DNA from: Rallus limicola
Taxonomy: Eukaryota; Chordata; Aves; Gruiformes; Rallidae
Assembly: GCA_022605955.1 (NCBI GenBank)
Contig: JAKCOZ010000011.1
Coordinates: 6,143,990 to 6,207,989 of the forward strand
DNA length: 64,000 nucleotides
Reading direction: 5' to 3'
Shown: positions 13,641-28,310 of the stretch, piece by piece
How positions within the stretch are numbered: the first letter of the stretch is position 1
How the letters are laid out: the number at the start of each line of letters is the position of its first letter
Program-made: the position numbers and the translations under genes
The notes under the pieces: generated by a model
Seen by the model: the letters and a program-made list of their open reading frames with translations, nothing else
The model's database searches: none
What the model was told of the DNA's origin: nothing

Positions 13641-15638
13641 TGACACTTTCTTTCTCTCAGAGACTTGAAAGCAGAAGTTAATCCGTCCCAGCTTCCACCC
13701 CAGACAGAAACGCCCCTCCTGGCACTGGCAGATAGAGGTGGAGCCTAACAAGGGGATAAAAAAAATGTGACTCACCTCCAGGATCAATGGCAGGATCTTC
13801 AGGCCAACGATTCTTCTCTTAAGCCCAGACGCAACATCTATTTGCCACTTAAGGCTGTACAGCTTCAAAACCCGCGCATCCTGTAGGTGCTTCTGCAAGT
13901 GCTCTGAGTACCCAGAACATTGAATAACTTCTGCAACGTGGCAGTGGCCCTGACAAACCCACTCATCACCAGCAGCATGTGGCTTTTTCACACTCTCAAG
14001 TGTATAAATAAGAGCAAAGAATGGCGTTAAGCATAAGTTTTACTGAGGGAACCACCAATTCTTTATACCTTCCAGGAGGAAGAAAGGGAGGCATCCATCA
14101 AATTGTCATTGCGGATTTGATGCCACAAACCTAAGCTCACAGAGCTGCCAGGAATCTGTAAACCTTTTAAAGGATACGCCTGGTTTTGACATTGAAAGTA
14201 AAAAGTCTTTATAGATTTTTGTGGAAAACACCGGTGGGCCAGCAGCTGAATGACATTTCTCAACAGTCAGACAGACTCCACACAAACTGAATAGAAGTCC
14301 AGTTTTAGAAGGACAGGTTAATTACTTTCTGTGCTATGCCCAGGAACAAATAATAGTTGGCTTGTTTTACTCACTGAGTAGGAAAAGATGTTTGAGGGTG
14401 GTTGGATTTGGGTTCTTGGGTTGGTTTTTTTTCTTTTTCTAAAGGCTACTGCATCCTGGCTTCTGCCTCCATACAGCCCAAGTGTAGGTGCCTTTTATAT
14501 AAAGACAACTTGACACTACTCAAAATACTTGGCGCTGTGAGCAGGGGAGTGGAATGCAGTAAGAACACTTCAGCAGGTCTGAGGGTGAGTAAACTCAAGT
14601 AGTTTTGGAAGGAGAGGGTAGGGTTTGCAGCATACGTCTCTCCCTTACTTGGCATTTGCAGACAATAAGAATACAAGGATTAACATAGTAGACTCCGTTT
14701 ATTACACTTGGGTGGATAAAGCAATTATCTGTCTATCACGGTGGTAGTAAATTGTGCAACAGCATTAGCATGGGTGGATACGTGGATAAATGCTACTCTG
14801 CCACAGAGGGTGCTGATACACAAGATAATCCTTCAAGTAGAACTTGTAAAGACTGTTTTCTTTTGGAGTTTATATCATGTTACCCCTGCCAGTGTAGATT
14901 GAAATGGCATCTTTTTTATTTTTAACCACGTTTTCAGGTTTCTTTAGCCATCTGAATTTTATTAGTAAGGTTATTCTAGAAATATCCCACTTTAATCAAG
15001 TTTAAACAATCTGCTTAAAACCTGCTGCATGGATATAAACACAGTAGTCCTCTAATGCAGCAAAACAATCTGTTGAAAGATACAGTGCAACCACGCACAC
15101 ATCCATCTATTATTGCTTAACTGTTGTTTCTTCCATGCCTGAATTCCTGTTGTAACCGCAGTCCTCAGCCTGCAAAGCGCTCCTGGGTCTGGGGGTGTAA
15201 AACAAAACCAAAAACGAAAATGCACCTCATTGATGTCTAGAGAGCAGAGCAGCGTAGCATCAGAGAGCTCTTAGACTAGATTTAAACTAAGCGCCTTAAA
15301 TCTGGTTTAATGGCTGTGTTTACATCGCCCCCACCCTGTCCCCCCTTTTTCCTTCGTTTAAAGTAATCAGGTTTCGCAAGCGTTAAGAAAACTATCCCCT
15401 CCTGCCAGCTGGAGGGAGGCCAAGTCAAGGAGATTTCTTTTTCTTTCCCCCCCTCCCCAAGTCCCCTTCGTTTGCTGTGATCTTTACTGGCAGTGGCGGC
15501 AGCAAGCAACATAAGTTGGCGGACTCGATCGGATAGCTACTTTGGAGGAGGGGGGGAAGCCTTATTCTTCAAAGATATTGCTGGATTAGGATGATAAAGT
15601 CAGATGAAGATCTCTTGTGCTTTTGCGAGACAGCCTTT

Positions 15639-15694
15639 GCTCTCCCTCTTTCCCCCTCTTCTGCTAAATAAAGAGGGAGGAGAAGGGGGAGAGC
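15639..15694. repeat. Imperfect inverted repeat switching from pyrimidine to purine
   Basis: GCTCTCCC (15639-15646) pairs with GGGAGAGC (15687-15694), and inside it CCCTCTT (15654-15660) pairs with AAGAGGG (15671-15677) around a 10-nt loop. The left arm is wholly pyrimidine apart from its first base and the right arm wholly purine apart from its last. Confidence 0.75.
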
Positions 15695-18568
15695 ACAACA
15701 GATACCAACATGCAGAGGGAATTAAGGCAGGGACTGAGACTTGCGTGACAGTCTCTGTTTATATGAGTTGTCTTTAACATCTCTGAGTGATGATGCCAGC
15801 AATGTTTAGCTGTTCCCTTGGCACGTGTGCACACAGATTCCTTTGTGTTCCCAAAGGATGAATGGATAAAGGTGAAGGCAGAGCATCATGGTGCAAAGGG
15901 GTCCCACTTGCTCCTTCCCTGACCTGGATGGTTTGCTCTGATGATCATGTGGGGTTTTGCTCAGCTTCGCAGAACAAGCTTCAAGATCCAAGTCAGATTT
16001 CAAAAAGAGAAGAGAAGGAAAGAAAAAGATAAACCACCCAACCCTTGCAGCAAGGGGAGAGTTTGCTCATTTTACATGTGAGCTAGGATCATACAGCAGC
16101 AGAAGGGCAGGGTGGATCCTGCAATGCTGAGATGAGTTGAAGGGTGGGAGGGAATTGATGCAAAAGCAGCCTCGCTCTATCCCTTTCCTACTTTGATTGC
16201 CTTTTTTCCTCAAAGCACATTTTTCATTTGTTAAGTCTTCTGGATTTGCTGTTTTAGCACAACCTTTCCCACACATGCTTCCTGGCCAGCTCCACCCTTG
16301 CCACATGCCCCCCATCAGTCCCTTGTCTGCCGGAGGAGCAGCCTGTGACCCTGCTTCTGGGCTGGCCGTTTTCACCCCTCTTCATAGAGAAGCGTTGGGA
16401 GCCAGCGGGTCTTTTGCAGTTCTCGCAGTTTGCTGAAAACCCCTGACCTCTGGGTCTATCTTTCAGCTGGATAAAGGCTTTTCACAGCCCCCAGCTGGAA
16501 TTTTAAAATGCACTAATAGCCCTTTATATCCTCAGAGGCTTTGAAATGGTTGAGTTAGAGTCATTCCCATTAGCACAAAGGGACACAGGTTACACACCCG
16601 TGGGATCATTTCCCCTCATCCTTCCTGCCTCTTCCTTCCTTGGACCTACTGGGAGCTCTGACTTGGCCCCGTGCTGGTGCTGGGCGGGCTGCCTGTGAGA
16701 GGAGCTCAGTCAATGTTTGCGTGCGCTCCCAGTTAGTCAGTGGGGAGATGACCATTGACACCAGAGATGCTCCACAGGCTTGACCTCTACGCTGAAGTTC
16801 AAACCTGCCCCATCCCTTCTCACCCCGCATTGGAGCCATAGCTCCGGGCAGACAGTAGCGTAACTGGTTCCTCTGGGAGCTGGATCTGGCCCTTTTGGAG
16901 CCAAACAAGGAGTCTGCAGACCTTCGAGAGAGCAGGGGTCAGAGAGGAGAGGCTCAGTGGGATTTTGGCAATGGGCCCCATTAGGTTTGTTGTAGAGAAA
17001 CTGAGCCCATCCACAGCATACGTTCCTCAACCTTTATTTATTTCCATTTCTCTGTGGTATTTTCAGGTACAGGGCTTACCTGCCTTGGGTAAAATATATG
17101 TCTTTTTCTAAGAACAAAAAGAGACAGGGTCCAGTTTTTTCCCTGTGTCTGGGTGACTACTGTAGACACTAATAGGGTTCTGTGTACAGTCAGGAGAATA
17201 AACTCTCCAGTACACGCAAACTGGTGCCCTCAGCTATTTAAAAAACAAACATTTTTTTTTCTCTCCATGGAGTGAATTAACTGCAGTTACTGCACCTATG
17301 TAGTTCCTTGTTCTATGAACTATAAGAACCTTTCCTATGCACAGCCTATGGCCTAATTATGTAATTATGTCTCTTGTGTGGATTATATTTTTCTTCTCAT
17401 AATTGTGTCTTTACCCAAGAGACTGGAAGAGTTCCAAGCTTTTCCCTTTCCTGGGTAAAGAAACTGTTTGGCTCTTTTGTGTTTTGGGGTTTTTGTCATG
17501 AACTTTGGATTGGCTACATTCAGTGGGAATGGGTGGGGGGCAGCCAGCCCAGGGATGACAGTTTGTCACAAGACAGGGGACACAAGAGGGACCTTTGTGA
17601 CTTGCTTCAGAGATTTTTTTCCCTTGCAAAGAGCTGATGTGCATCTTCTGGGCTTTTGCTGACTTATGGCTCTCTTATTCTTACCTCCAGAGCGTAGATT
17701 GACACTGCTTGGGAATGACATCTTACTGCAATGATGTATTGTCTGAAATTTGTAACAGAACAATGAATATTTTCACTTCATGCTCAATTCTCATAGTTAT
17801 TCAGTCCCTGCACAACAGCTGTTAAGGAGCCTTAGGCTCAGGTCTCAGCTCCTTTACCATGGTGTAAATGCATCTCCTTTGGCTTCAGCTTTACAAGCTC
17901 ATAGCTGAACTTGCAGTCAAGCCTGTATCACTGTCTCCCAGTCCCATGTAAACCGTAGAGCCAAATGGGATGAAATGCAGAAAGACATCTAACCAGTTTG
18001 TGATGAAATTCAGGGGACATATAGCCTACATTTTCTGTTGTCTGAAATTGTTGTCTACAATATCTACACAGAAATGTGTCACTAGCTACTGCTATTCAAA
18101 AAGATATAATCAGAGTGCTTGTCCTAAAGACATACACGGTTAGTAGGAAAAACTGTTCCCATTCTTTACCTTTTTAAAGTATTTCACCTTTGGAGAACAG
18201 AGGAACTAAGCAACACTTGAGTTGGGCTCCGATGTTCTTCTCCTGAAATCAGGGAAAGCTTGGGATGTATAGGCTATACATTTATAGCTTGTAAACCAGG
18301 TCATTCTTCTTTCTGCCACTCCTTAGCCTGAAGGAGAGTCCCTCTTCCATCACTGTTTTCTTCTTTTTCAATCTCAGCACCAAACCCAGAACCCTAGAAA
18401 GCTTCAGTTAGTGGCCCTGGTGTTCAAAGGATTTTTGTTTGCCCTTGTTCCATGGAGTGAGTCTTCAAATTTCATCAGCTGATGCTGAGTACATTCATGA
18501 CATACAGCAAACACAAACCATGGTGTTTTTTTTTTGCATTTGGTCATCACCATCTATTCTGCCTGGGA

Positions 18569-18758
18569 TCATAGAATCATAGAATTGTCTTGGTTGGAAG
18601 GGGCCTTTTAGATTATCGTGTCCAACCATCAATGTAACCTGCCAAAACCACCACTAAACCATGTGCCTAAGCACCGTGTCTACCTGTCTTTTAAATATGT
18701 CCAGGGATGGCTACTCCACCACCTCCCTGGGCAGCCTGTTCCAGTGCCTAACAAAGTC
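18569..18758 (-). mobile_element. CR1 LINE 3'-end fragment, antisense
   Basis: The inverted tail ATCATAGAATCATAGAATTG (about 18569-18588) is followed by TTGGTTGGAAGGGGCCTTT and the typical 3' UTR through CCTCCCTGGGCAGCCTGTTCC near 18722. A local 11-nt repeat (AAAGTCCCAAT, then AAAGTCCCAAC) lies near the 5' truncation point at about 18751-18772. Confidence 0.88.
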
Positions 18759-19729
18759 CCAATAAAGTCCCAACAGCAGGTGAGAGCCCAGGTTCTTGAA
18801 GCCCAGGTTCTTCCTTTCATGACCTTTCTGCCTTCCCTTGGCTCTTTTACAGAAACACCTGACTCCTACGATACTTCTTGTTAAGGCAAAAACAAAAAGA
18901 TACAACTGGGTGATGACTGAAAATAGCTAACCCACTTGAGAGTGATAAAAGCATCTGTTGAAAATCTGGTAACCAGATCTCCTTGGTACCAGAAAAGAAA
19001 ACAACACACACACGCACAAAAAAAAAAACCTGGTGGGTGGTGTACAGTGTACAAAGAAAGGGAGTCCCTGAGTGTCAGCATCTGGCGAGGCCACGTGTAG
19101 CATAATCTGATTAGCTTTCAGTTCCACACCCACAAGTTGAAAGATAAAAACACACACCCCTCCTCCCTGAGGAGGTAAAAATCTTCAAGCATCAACACCA
19201 CATTTACATTCTGCAAGTCAGCCTCTTCCATGGCCCGATTTACATCTTGACTCCTCCAGCGGAGTGATGGAAGTTCAGTGATGAGAGGCAAGCTCACGTC
19301 CCTTTCCAGTTACCACATCCAGCAGACTCAAGATTGCCTTACTTTGATCTGGGAGGCATTCCATCGATTAGTTTAAACTGAAACGATTAAGCTGGAGATG
19401 AAGCCTCCCTCACATCTCCTGCCATGCCTAGGATGTGATAATTGAACATTAGCTTCTAGGGGTCATTTTAACTCGTTCTGAGTCCATCCTGGCTGGCTGC
19501 AGTTTGCACTGACTTTGTGACACTCTCTCAGTACTATTTTATGATTTTGTTTGTGCAAAATGGCCAAAATTGGTACTGGGGTGGATTAATTGCAATGCTT
19601 TCTGTCTCCAGAAACTAATGGTCAGGTTGGTGTTTGGCTTGAAGTAGCACAGTAGTGGAGAGAGACCAGAAAATTGCTTGTCATTTTGGAGAAAATAACG
19701 AATTTCTAATATCAAACATATTTTGTACT

Positions 19730-19872
19730 ATAGAGTGATAGAATCCCAGACTGGTTTGGGTTGGAAGGGACCTCAAAGCCCACCTAGTTCCACCACCCTG
19801 CCATAGGCAGGGACACTCTCCACTAGCTCAGGTTGCCCAAAGCACCATCCAACCTGGCTTTCAACACTTCCA
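19730..19872 (-). mobile_element. CR1 LINE 3'-end fragment, antisense
   Basis: GTGATAGAATCCCAGACTGG, then TTGGGTTGGAAGGGACCTC and CAGGTTGCCCAAAGCACC, is the inverted 3' end of an avian CR1. It is about 140 nt long, 5' truncated and moderately diverged. Confidence 0.85.
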
Positions 19873-21114
19873 CTATGAAATCAGACGTATCAGAACAGCT
19901 TGTATAACTTGTATTTATTAATTCTCTTTTTTTTCTCATCTCTTTCCCATCTTCTTGCCTGTGACCTGGTCTTTCCCAGTGCCTGCTGGGTCCCATCCTT
20001 ATTCCCTTACCTCAATCATTTTGGTTGCATTTCATATCCTGCCTGTAACTCTTCTGTCCCCCTCCAAGCCCAACCATTCCACAAAATCATCTTTATAACA
20101 GAGCAACTGGCATGAAATGCAGTGTTGCGGGCATCAGGATAGCTGCAACCTTATTTTATCTCATTGATTACATAGCTTTTATATTGCTTTTTAATGTACT
20201 CGCTTCTGCAGCAGATCACAGATTCTCCCTGAGCTATCCACACTTGCCACCCTAATCTTTTTTTCCTGGAATAAAATTACTCCTCATGACTGAGACTAAA
20301 GAATACAGCTTTTCTTAGCACGCTCTCCTGGGATCAGGAATTTCTCTGTCAACGGACACATATATCAATGAGAGATGAAAAGCAGCTTGCAGAATGAGTT
20401 TTAAACATGTATCACATATTTCATTGCTGCTGCTGCTTATGTGCTACTCAGAAGGCCCTTTTAGAGCATTTTCAGCCCATACCTCATGGCTCCTCGGTAT
20501 TTAATAGGATTTTAGGTTTTTTTCTGCACAGGGATCAGGGCAAGAGATTTATATAAGTTGCCTACACTTCTTTGTGAGCACCTCCTGAATATGAAGGCTT
20601 TTGTGGAGTTTCCTGCTTACTTTCAGTGTGAGCACGCCTGAGCTTTTATCGACCTGTAGTAAGCCATAATGTGCAAAGCTGTAATGTAATCTCATCTCAC
20701 TGGGATGTTTCGCTGGGGGAGTGTGTGGCTCCTTCTGTGGATCTCTTTGTCACAACATGAGTCCGTGTTACAACCCTAAATTTTAAATGTCCAGAAGGAG
20801 AAGGCAAGTCTGCCTTTGGCCCCTTGCTGGTTTCTGGGAACTTGCAGTTCCATTGATGCCTGGGGTCTTCCAGATGTGCCCAGAGCTCTCTTTTTCCTAC
20901 AATTTGTTTAGGTTTTTTTTCTAGGGGGGGAAGGTGGCAACACCCAAACCCATCACATCGTTGCAGTTCAGCCAGATGTGGGAATAATTTTTCCTATTAT
21001 TTCTTTCCCCCACCTTTTTATTCCTCTTTTTTTTTTCTTTCTTCTGTTTTTCCCCTGCCTATGCTAAAAGTCACCGCTGTCCTGCTGAACTTTGTCTTTA
21101 TGTGGCAGACCTAC

Positions 21115-21115
<1 letters not shown>

Positions 21116-21159
<44 letters not shown>
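21116..21159 (+). repeat. (TAA)n microsatellite, about 14 units
   Basis: An uninterrupted TAA trinucleotide array lies within the first intron segment. It is perfect and therefore likely polymorphic in length. Confidence 0.95.
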
Positions 21160-23872
21160 TGGAAACACTTTTCTAGCAAAGTTATGCCCAGACAAACAGA
21201 TGAAAATAAAGCTGAGAGTTATCATGCACAGGCTGGTGCAGGAGTGGTGATGTATATGACAAGAGCTCATTGAGTTATCTGAAAACAGTTAAAATAGCTT
21301 ATGCACCAGTTTGTCAGTGAGTCTGTAGCAAAAAGGGCACTGTGTGAGCACAGCACAGGATTTTTCTACAAAAATTCAAAATATCATTCACTTTGGGGGT
21401 GGATTTGTTCCCAGATAAAGTCAGGCCTGGTGTGTGAGGCTGGAGATAGGCTAATCATGTTTGCCTTATTTTGAGCCCTCTTGAATTTGCTGAAATGTGG
21501 TTAGGAATTAGGAGAAGAGAAAAGGGGAGGGTGAAGGAGGTGCCTATAAAAAAACCAGAGTAGAAAATGTGACTTCAAAGGGAAAAGCAAATACAGAAAA
21601 ATGGTGGAGGAAAAGAAGAGGGAGAAGGAGGAATCCCAAGAGAAATCTTACTCGGTGTGTGTGTGTGTGTGTGTGACAGTTGTTTCTGCAGATTTAGCAG
21701 CACCCAGCTTGTACACATTGCAGTTTAAAGAGGTTGGAAAGATAATGTTGAAGACAACCAGGTTAGATGTTATCCTATTAATTAGTCTGCCATTACAGAG
21801 CTATTACAAGCCCACCAAAAATTGTTCCCCATGGAAAGTGATTGCTACCTCCAGAAGAGAGGAGTAGCCATCCATGTCAGATCTGATACAGAGCAGCACC
21901 TTCTCCTTAAGGAGAAAGCTCCCATCTGCCTGGTGCTTTTGGACCAAGTCTTCCTGGGGGAGAAAAATCATATTTCAAAGTACAAAATAAGCTAATTATT
22001 TTTTTTTTAAATTATTAGAGAAATTTATCCAAAATTAAATCCATCCAGTTTCTTCTCATCTCCAAACCTGAATCCTTTACTTTTCTATCTAGAACCACAG
22101 TTTCTTCAAATCTGATTTGCATTTACCTGTATGATACTGACATTGCTTAGCCTATAAGACATGTAGACACCAAGGTCCCAGTTAGATGATGTGAACCCAT
22201 GCACTGTGGGTGCTGTGTGGGTACTGTGATGAGAGGTACCATTGAAAGAAGGTTGTTTTTTTTTTTTAACAGGTGGCAGCCCAATAGTTCAATTTCAAGA
22301 TTCAGTGGCCTCATTGATGCTTTTAAAATAAATAAACCGGTGCCAGAGATGCTAGTCTGACCCTAAGACCAATGGGGCAGTCTGACCACGGGTGCAAAGC
22401 TGAACTCTCGTAGCTGTGTTCACATTGTTGAGGGACAGTGCAGATTATCTCAAGTCACTGGGGAAGAGTTCAAACCCAAACCCTGTCAGGGACTCTTCTA
22501 TTGCTGCAAGTATTAAAAATATGCCGTCCCGTGCCCCAGCACTGCTTACAGGAATGGAGGCAGACATGGTTCTGTATTGCAGATGGGGGTCCCTATTTCA
22601 GCCCTGACAGAGCTTTGTTGTGTGACCTTGGTTGGTAACTTAGTGTGAGATTAATTCCATTTAATGTTGACTAATGGCGAGGGTATCTAATTAAACTAGT
22701 CATGTGTGCTCCCTCTCTGATCAGAGAAGGAAGAGAAAGCAAATTCAGAAGGTGAATCATCCTGTTTTAAGACTGGTGTCAGAGACAAATGAGATGAATT
22801 GCCCTCTGGAAGTAGCTATTTCTTTCCATTAACTGCAGAGGAAGTCTACATTAGAAGAGTTTAGACTAGGTGCCTGATTTATGAATGGCTAAAGTTAAGT
22901 AAAATTAGTCCTGACCTTAATCTTGACGCATGCCTGTTTCTCCATATGTTGAACAATAGAAATAACACCTTCTGTGCCTCACATTCAAAGGTGCCACGGG
23001 GCATCCTATAACTACTTCAGAAAGAAATTAAACCTAGGAGCAAAAATACAAGAAGCATAGAAGTAAAGCCTTTACTCTTGAAACATCTCAATGGCAAGAT
23101 GAACAGTGCCAGCTGGGATATCCTGTTGCTTTTGCCATTTTTTCTCCTTTACATTTTGACAGCTGAGCACCTGTAAATGACTTTTCCCAAATGTGGCCAT
23201 ATGGCATGAGGGCATCTAGCCTGTTTTTTGGGGAGAGAAGTAGGAGCACCAAGTAAGGTTGACCATGCAAGGGGAGTGTAGGACCCAGTTGGCCAGAAGC
23301 TTCAAAGGTTTTCCTTGTGATACTGCTCTTCTCAAATGACAGCGACTATTTGCATTTTGGAAAATCTCCCAGAGGAATGAAAGCTAACAACTAACAGTGA
23401 CAGTTAGAGAAAAAAAAAAAAAAAGAAGTAAAGGGAGAAGGAAAACTTGCATTTTCATAACAAAAATCTACAACATATAAAGTAAGCATGGAATAATTGT
23501 CCCTAATTGTCCCATTTGAAAACTTGTACTTACATATGAGGCTTGCTTTTGGGAGAGAGAAATTTCCCCCTTTAGGTATGTAGTGCAGTTAAAGCTGCAG
23601 GAAAAAAAAAAAAGACAAAAAGACAAAAAAAGACCTTGTGTGGGTGTCCTCTTAAGTGCTTATTTTGATCTAAATTGCGACATGGTACACATCTGTATGG
23701 GCACAGTTGTATTCAATAAGGCTTTCATCAGCACAACCATGCCCAAAACACAAATAACCCACCGATGTCACTGTGTTATCGGGGGTAGCTGAGATACCTG
23801 TAAGTCCATTAAATCTAATTCAAGGCCCTCAGAGGCCATATTGGGGTTTTTTGGGGTGTGTTAAATTACTAA

Positions 23873-24130
<258 letters not shown>

Positions 24131-26801
24131 TAGTAATTGCTCATGGGTATTTGTGTCTCAACTTCAACAAAAGAGTTAGTGAGTGAGAGCTATGTTCTCT
24201 AGAAAAGCTAGGTGGGAAGTGGATTCTTTCTGTAGTGTTTGAAGCTGAAAATGTCTGTTGGGTTGTTGGGGATTTTTTAAATTATTTTTTGCTGTAAATC
24301 CAAAATACCCCAAAATACTCAAACTGGGTAAATTGGGTTGGAATCTGGCAAAATTCTAAGTGCCACATTGCTCTGGCCTCTGTGTATGCAATAGTATAGA
24401 TTAGAATGATCATTTTTATCCAACGTTTTTATTTCACACTGGTGTTGAGGAAAGCGGGCAGCGTTTGATGATCTTTCTATCAGAGTCATCCTACAGTCTT
24501 CTCGTGGCAGTTTTGTTCTAGTATCAGTGCTGACCACTGTCACAATAAACAAAGTGGGTTATGGAGAGCTCTCCAAAGGTTGCTTGTGAGGGTTGTATGC
24601 AATATTTATGATTGCATGCTGAAAGACAGATTTCATTCTGCTGAGAGAAATCATAAAGTTCCACGTGTCACAGATTGTACAACCAAAATGAGATGTTTAA
24701 CTGCAGCTAAGCCAGTTCACAACAAAACCGTGAAGCCTACAAAAAAAAACCCAACACCCTACTTCGTCATTTTTCTAAATTAAGAGCTGATTAATTTTTT
24801 CTAAAGAGTTTCAAATCAACCTCTACCTAATTTTGTCTATTTATACACTCGAAATTTGTGCTGACGTATTTGTGTTTATCCAGGATGTGAAGAGATATTG
24901 CTCCTGACTTGCTAGGACTGTTGGAGGACTTCACCTAGGTGCAAGTTCAATCCACAAAACCCTTGTCAGAATTTACTAGACCAGTTTAAAATCCAATTCT
25001 GATGCTATAGTTGCATCCATACCAGGATACCTTTGCCGAACTTGTATACCAGTATTCCTTTACTGGTAAAGCACTCCTTGTATAGACATAGTTTTGAGTC
25101 AACCTAGGAAGATTTTTGGTTTCATGTTTCAAGTGGTTTTGACATGATACCAGCTGAAACTTAGTGGTTTTTAACAAAGTGTTGTGGCTTTCTTCTTCTT
25201 TCTTTTTCTTCTTTTTTAAGGTCAACTGGTTTATTAATTTGCAGTGAGGAAGAGAAGCAAGTGGGTTAATTTGAACCCAAATACTCAGAGAAGTGAAACG
25301 AAAAAATTGTTCCCATGAGCTGTGGCAAAGTTCTCCCAGACCTGGAAGCCTAACTTGAACTAGTATAAAAATCTTTAAAATATATTAAATATGTTGACAG
25401 TACCCATTAAAAGGAACCTGCTGCCCACCAGCTTCTCAGAGTAGTTTTTTTTAGCTGGGCTTAGAGTTTTGCTCATTGGAAATGTCAAGTCAGATCTTGT
25501 ACTTATTATTTTCTCAGTAAGAGCTGCCAAACTAAAGTCCAATATTTTTTCTAACCTATTGTCTCCTGGCTGGCAGTGTTTAGGGACACAGTTCCTGAGA
25601 AAGCAGGGGGAAAATCCGGGGCTATGATCAGCGTTTTTCCTTCTTCCTTGTACCTCCATAGTTTACCTATTGTGCAACACTATATCTAGGAATGAAGGAG
25701 GGTGAAATTCTTCTTGGCCCCATCTGGTGATCAGCTTATGTCCTGAAGCATGAGAACTGAGATCCCCTTGTAATTTTATTCCTAGCTAAGTATAACATCG
25801 TATGCCGCTCTCAGTCACCTAAACGCCTTCTGTAGAAAATGTTCTGATGGGTTTGATTAATAAAATACTTCTCTGCCTTGTTATGAAGCAGCAGCGGCAG
25901 TGGCATTTACAGATCTGGGAGGTGAAAACTTCAGATGAGCATTAAATAAGCCTGATTGGAAACAAAGCTGCATGGCATTCGCTCTCTTCTCTGCTAATTT
26001 AAGAGTCAGAAGTTGAAAATACCGGTTGAGACTTCATCAAGAGAGGGGAGATATGGTGCTGGCAGAATAGAGGAAAGAGAGACAAACCAAGGAAGCTAGG
26101 GTGACTTCCCTATGTCTTGTGGATTATGTGCTTCTCCTGCTAGATAATCTCATGTTTCTGGGATGCTTTAGAATCCCAAATTCCTCTCACTTCCCCCAAA
26201 ACAGTGAGGACTCAAAAGCTTATTAAAGTTTGGAGGGAATAAGTGGTCTGATGCAGTATTTGCCATGTTATTCCCCACCTTTGTCTCTTCCTCACTTTAG
26301 AAAAGTCAAGGCGTCAAAGGTTACTCATTAGCTTTCTGGGAGCCCTCCCACTTAATAAGGCAATTAGTGTGAGCATGTTACATTGGCGTGAGCTATGTGA
26401 ATTGTTCTTGCTTCTCCACAAGGCTTTTTGGTGCTTTTCAGGACGTTGATTACAATCAGTACAGTTCTATGTGCTTTGATGTTCCACCAAAGTGCCGGGA
26501 TGCTTTTTGGGAACAGTCCCTCCAAGTTCTTCTGGGATGAATAGATGCTCGTTGCCACACAAACTGTGCCAATGAGAGACAAAGTTGATTTCGTAGATGA
26601 GGCATGTCTTTGATCGGGTGTTAGGTGGCCATGGGAAATTGCTAAACATCCTCCTTTTTGGTGTGGTAGTAGGAAATGAGCTGTTTGGGCTGTCCATCTA
26701 CACTGGTTTCCTTGTTGTGGTGAGATACTTAGTGGGAATTACCAACTGGATTCTTAACTTGGTCACTGGACTGGTATGGCTTGGAGAATTAAAAGGAGAA
26801 T

Positions 26802-26828
26802 AAATCCTTGTCTGAAAAACAAGGATTT
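26802..26828. repeat. Perfect 10-bp inverted repeat, 7-nt loop
   Basis: AAATCCTTGT (26802-26811) is the exact reverse complement of ACAAGGATTT (26819-26828), separated by CTGAAAA. It lies in intron sequence with no nearby exon. Confidence 0.9.
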
Positions 26829-28082
26829 CTTTTATTACCTTTATTAGAATTAACCAAACACTCCTTCAGAATTACTTTTTTTTGGTAATCTTTTTTGCCT
26901 AGAAATTTCGGGAAAATAATAAATTCCTAATAACTTTAACAGTAAATACTGTTTTCCTACAACAAAATCCATATTATTGCTGGTAAGTGCATAAACTGTT
27001 TTGGTTTCATTCCACGTCAGGTCTTGCATAGCTGTCGCATGATTAAACAGAAATAATATTTAAAGCCTGGCTGGCCCACACCTGAGCCTGAAAGAACTCA
27101 GCACTTTGGGGTCCCCTCTTACATTTCTTTTCTCTGTCCGGGTTGTGCTTATTTTCCTAGAGTATCGAAGTACAGGTTTTACAAATCACAGCACAGTCCT
27201 TAACCTACCAGAGGACTGGTCTGCAGCAGTGCAAGGCATGGAGTTGCCCTTATTTGACATTGCATTTTAACTAGGATTCTGCAAAAGCAGCAGTGAAGGG
27301 TCATTAAAAAACAAATCGTCCAATAAGCAGATGCCTTTGCTGAGGCAATGCAGATTCAATTTGAAGCCTGCTTGCTGCCCGTAAATCAGGAATCCTGTCT
27401 GTTCGCATTTGGATACCGGTATATTTGCTTGCTTTATTTCCTCTCCCTTTCCCTAACTGCGCTCGCACAATTTGCTTGTGTATCCGATTACATTCCTGTT
27501 CAGGCACCGAGCTGTTGCATCAGCGTTTCCCTATGAAACGAGGAAAACTGTTGTTTTTCTTAAACACAACCGGTGAGGATTAGCTTCTGCTGGCCAGGAA
27601 AAGCCACGGCCATGATGGCAGGAATGTGGTCAGCGCGAGGACCCCAGCGGCTGGGCTGCAGGGACCACGAAGTGGGAGTTAAGTGAGGTTTCATGCTCCA
27701 TCACCACTGTGGCACCGCCTGATCTATAGGCAACCTGTAACTTTCATCACTGAAATAACAGCGCTCAAACGTTGGTCCTGTGAATTTTTGTTTTCCTTTT
27801 CCTCTTCTTGCCCCCCTGCAAGCACTTCAGCAATGTTATACTTCACTCTTGCATCATTATTTAGTGTTGTGTGAGGCATATTTAAAGGCTTCAGAGGTGG
27901 CTTACCTGGAAATTGATGTGGGGGACCCATCTCTACTGGCAGACAGGGACTGGTTTCAGTGTAAGCTGAGACTGGTGGGAAGACCATGGGCAGAAAGCAC
28001 CTTCAGCTCTCAGGTGGAGGATGAAGATTGTTATCACCTATTAGCATAGTACAGGTATTAGCATACACTATTAGAATAGCAT

Positions 28083-28310
28083 AGGAAGTTCCTCACCAAT
28101 ATGCAGAAGAACTTTTTCTCAATGAGGGTGACAGAGCACTGGGACAGGCTGCCCAGGAGGGTGTGGAGTCTCCATTTCTGGAGATATTCTAAAGTCATCT
28201 GGACACCTATCTGTGCAACCTGTCCTAAGGAACCTGCTTTGGCAGGGGGTTTGGACTCAATGGTCTCTGGACATCCCTTCCAACCCCTACAGTTCTGTGA
28301 ATCTGTGAAC
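28083..28310 (+). mobile_element. CR1 LINE 3'-end fragment
   Basis: GGAAGTTCCTCACCAATATG, GAGCACTGGGACAGGCTGCC and TTTGGACTCAATGGTCTC appear in CR1 order, ending in a degenerate GTTCTGTGAATCTGTGAA tail. It is a 5'-truncated copy with no coding capacity, in the same direction as RUNX2. Confidence 0.85.
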
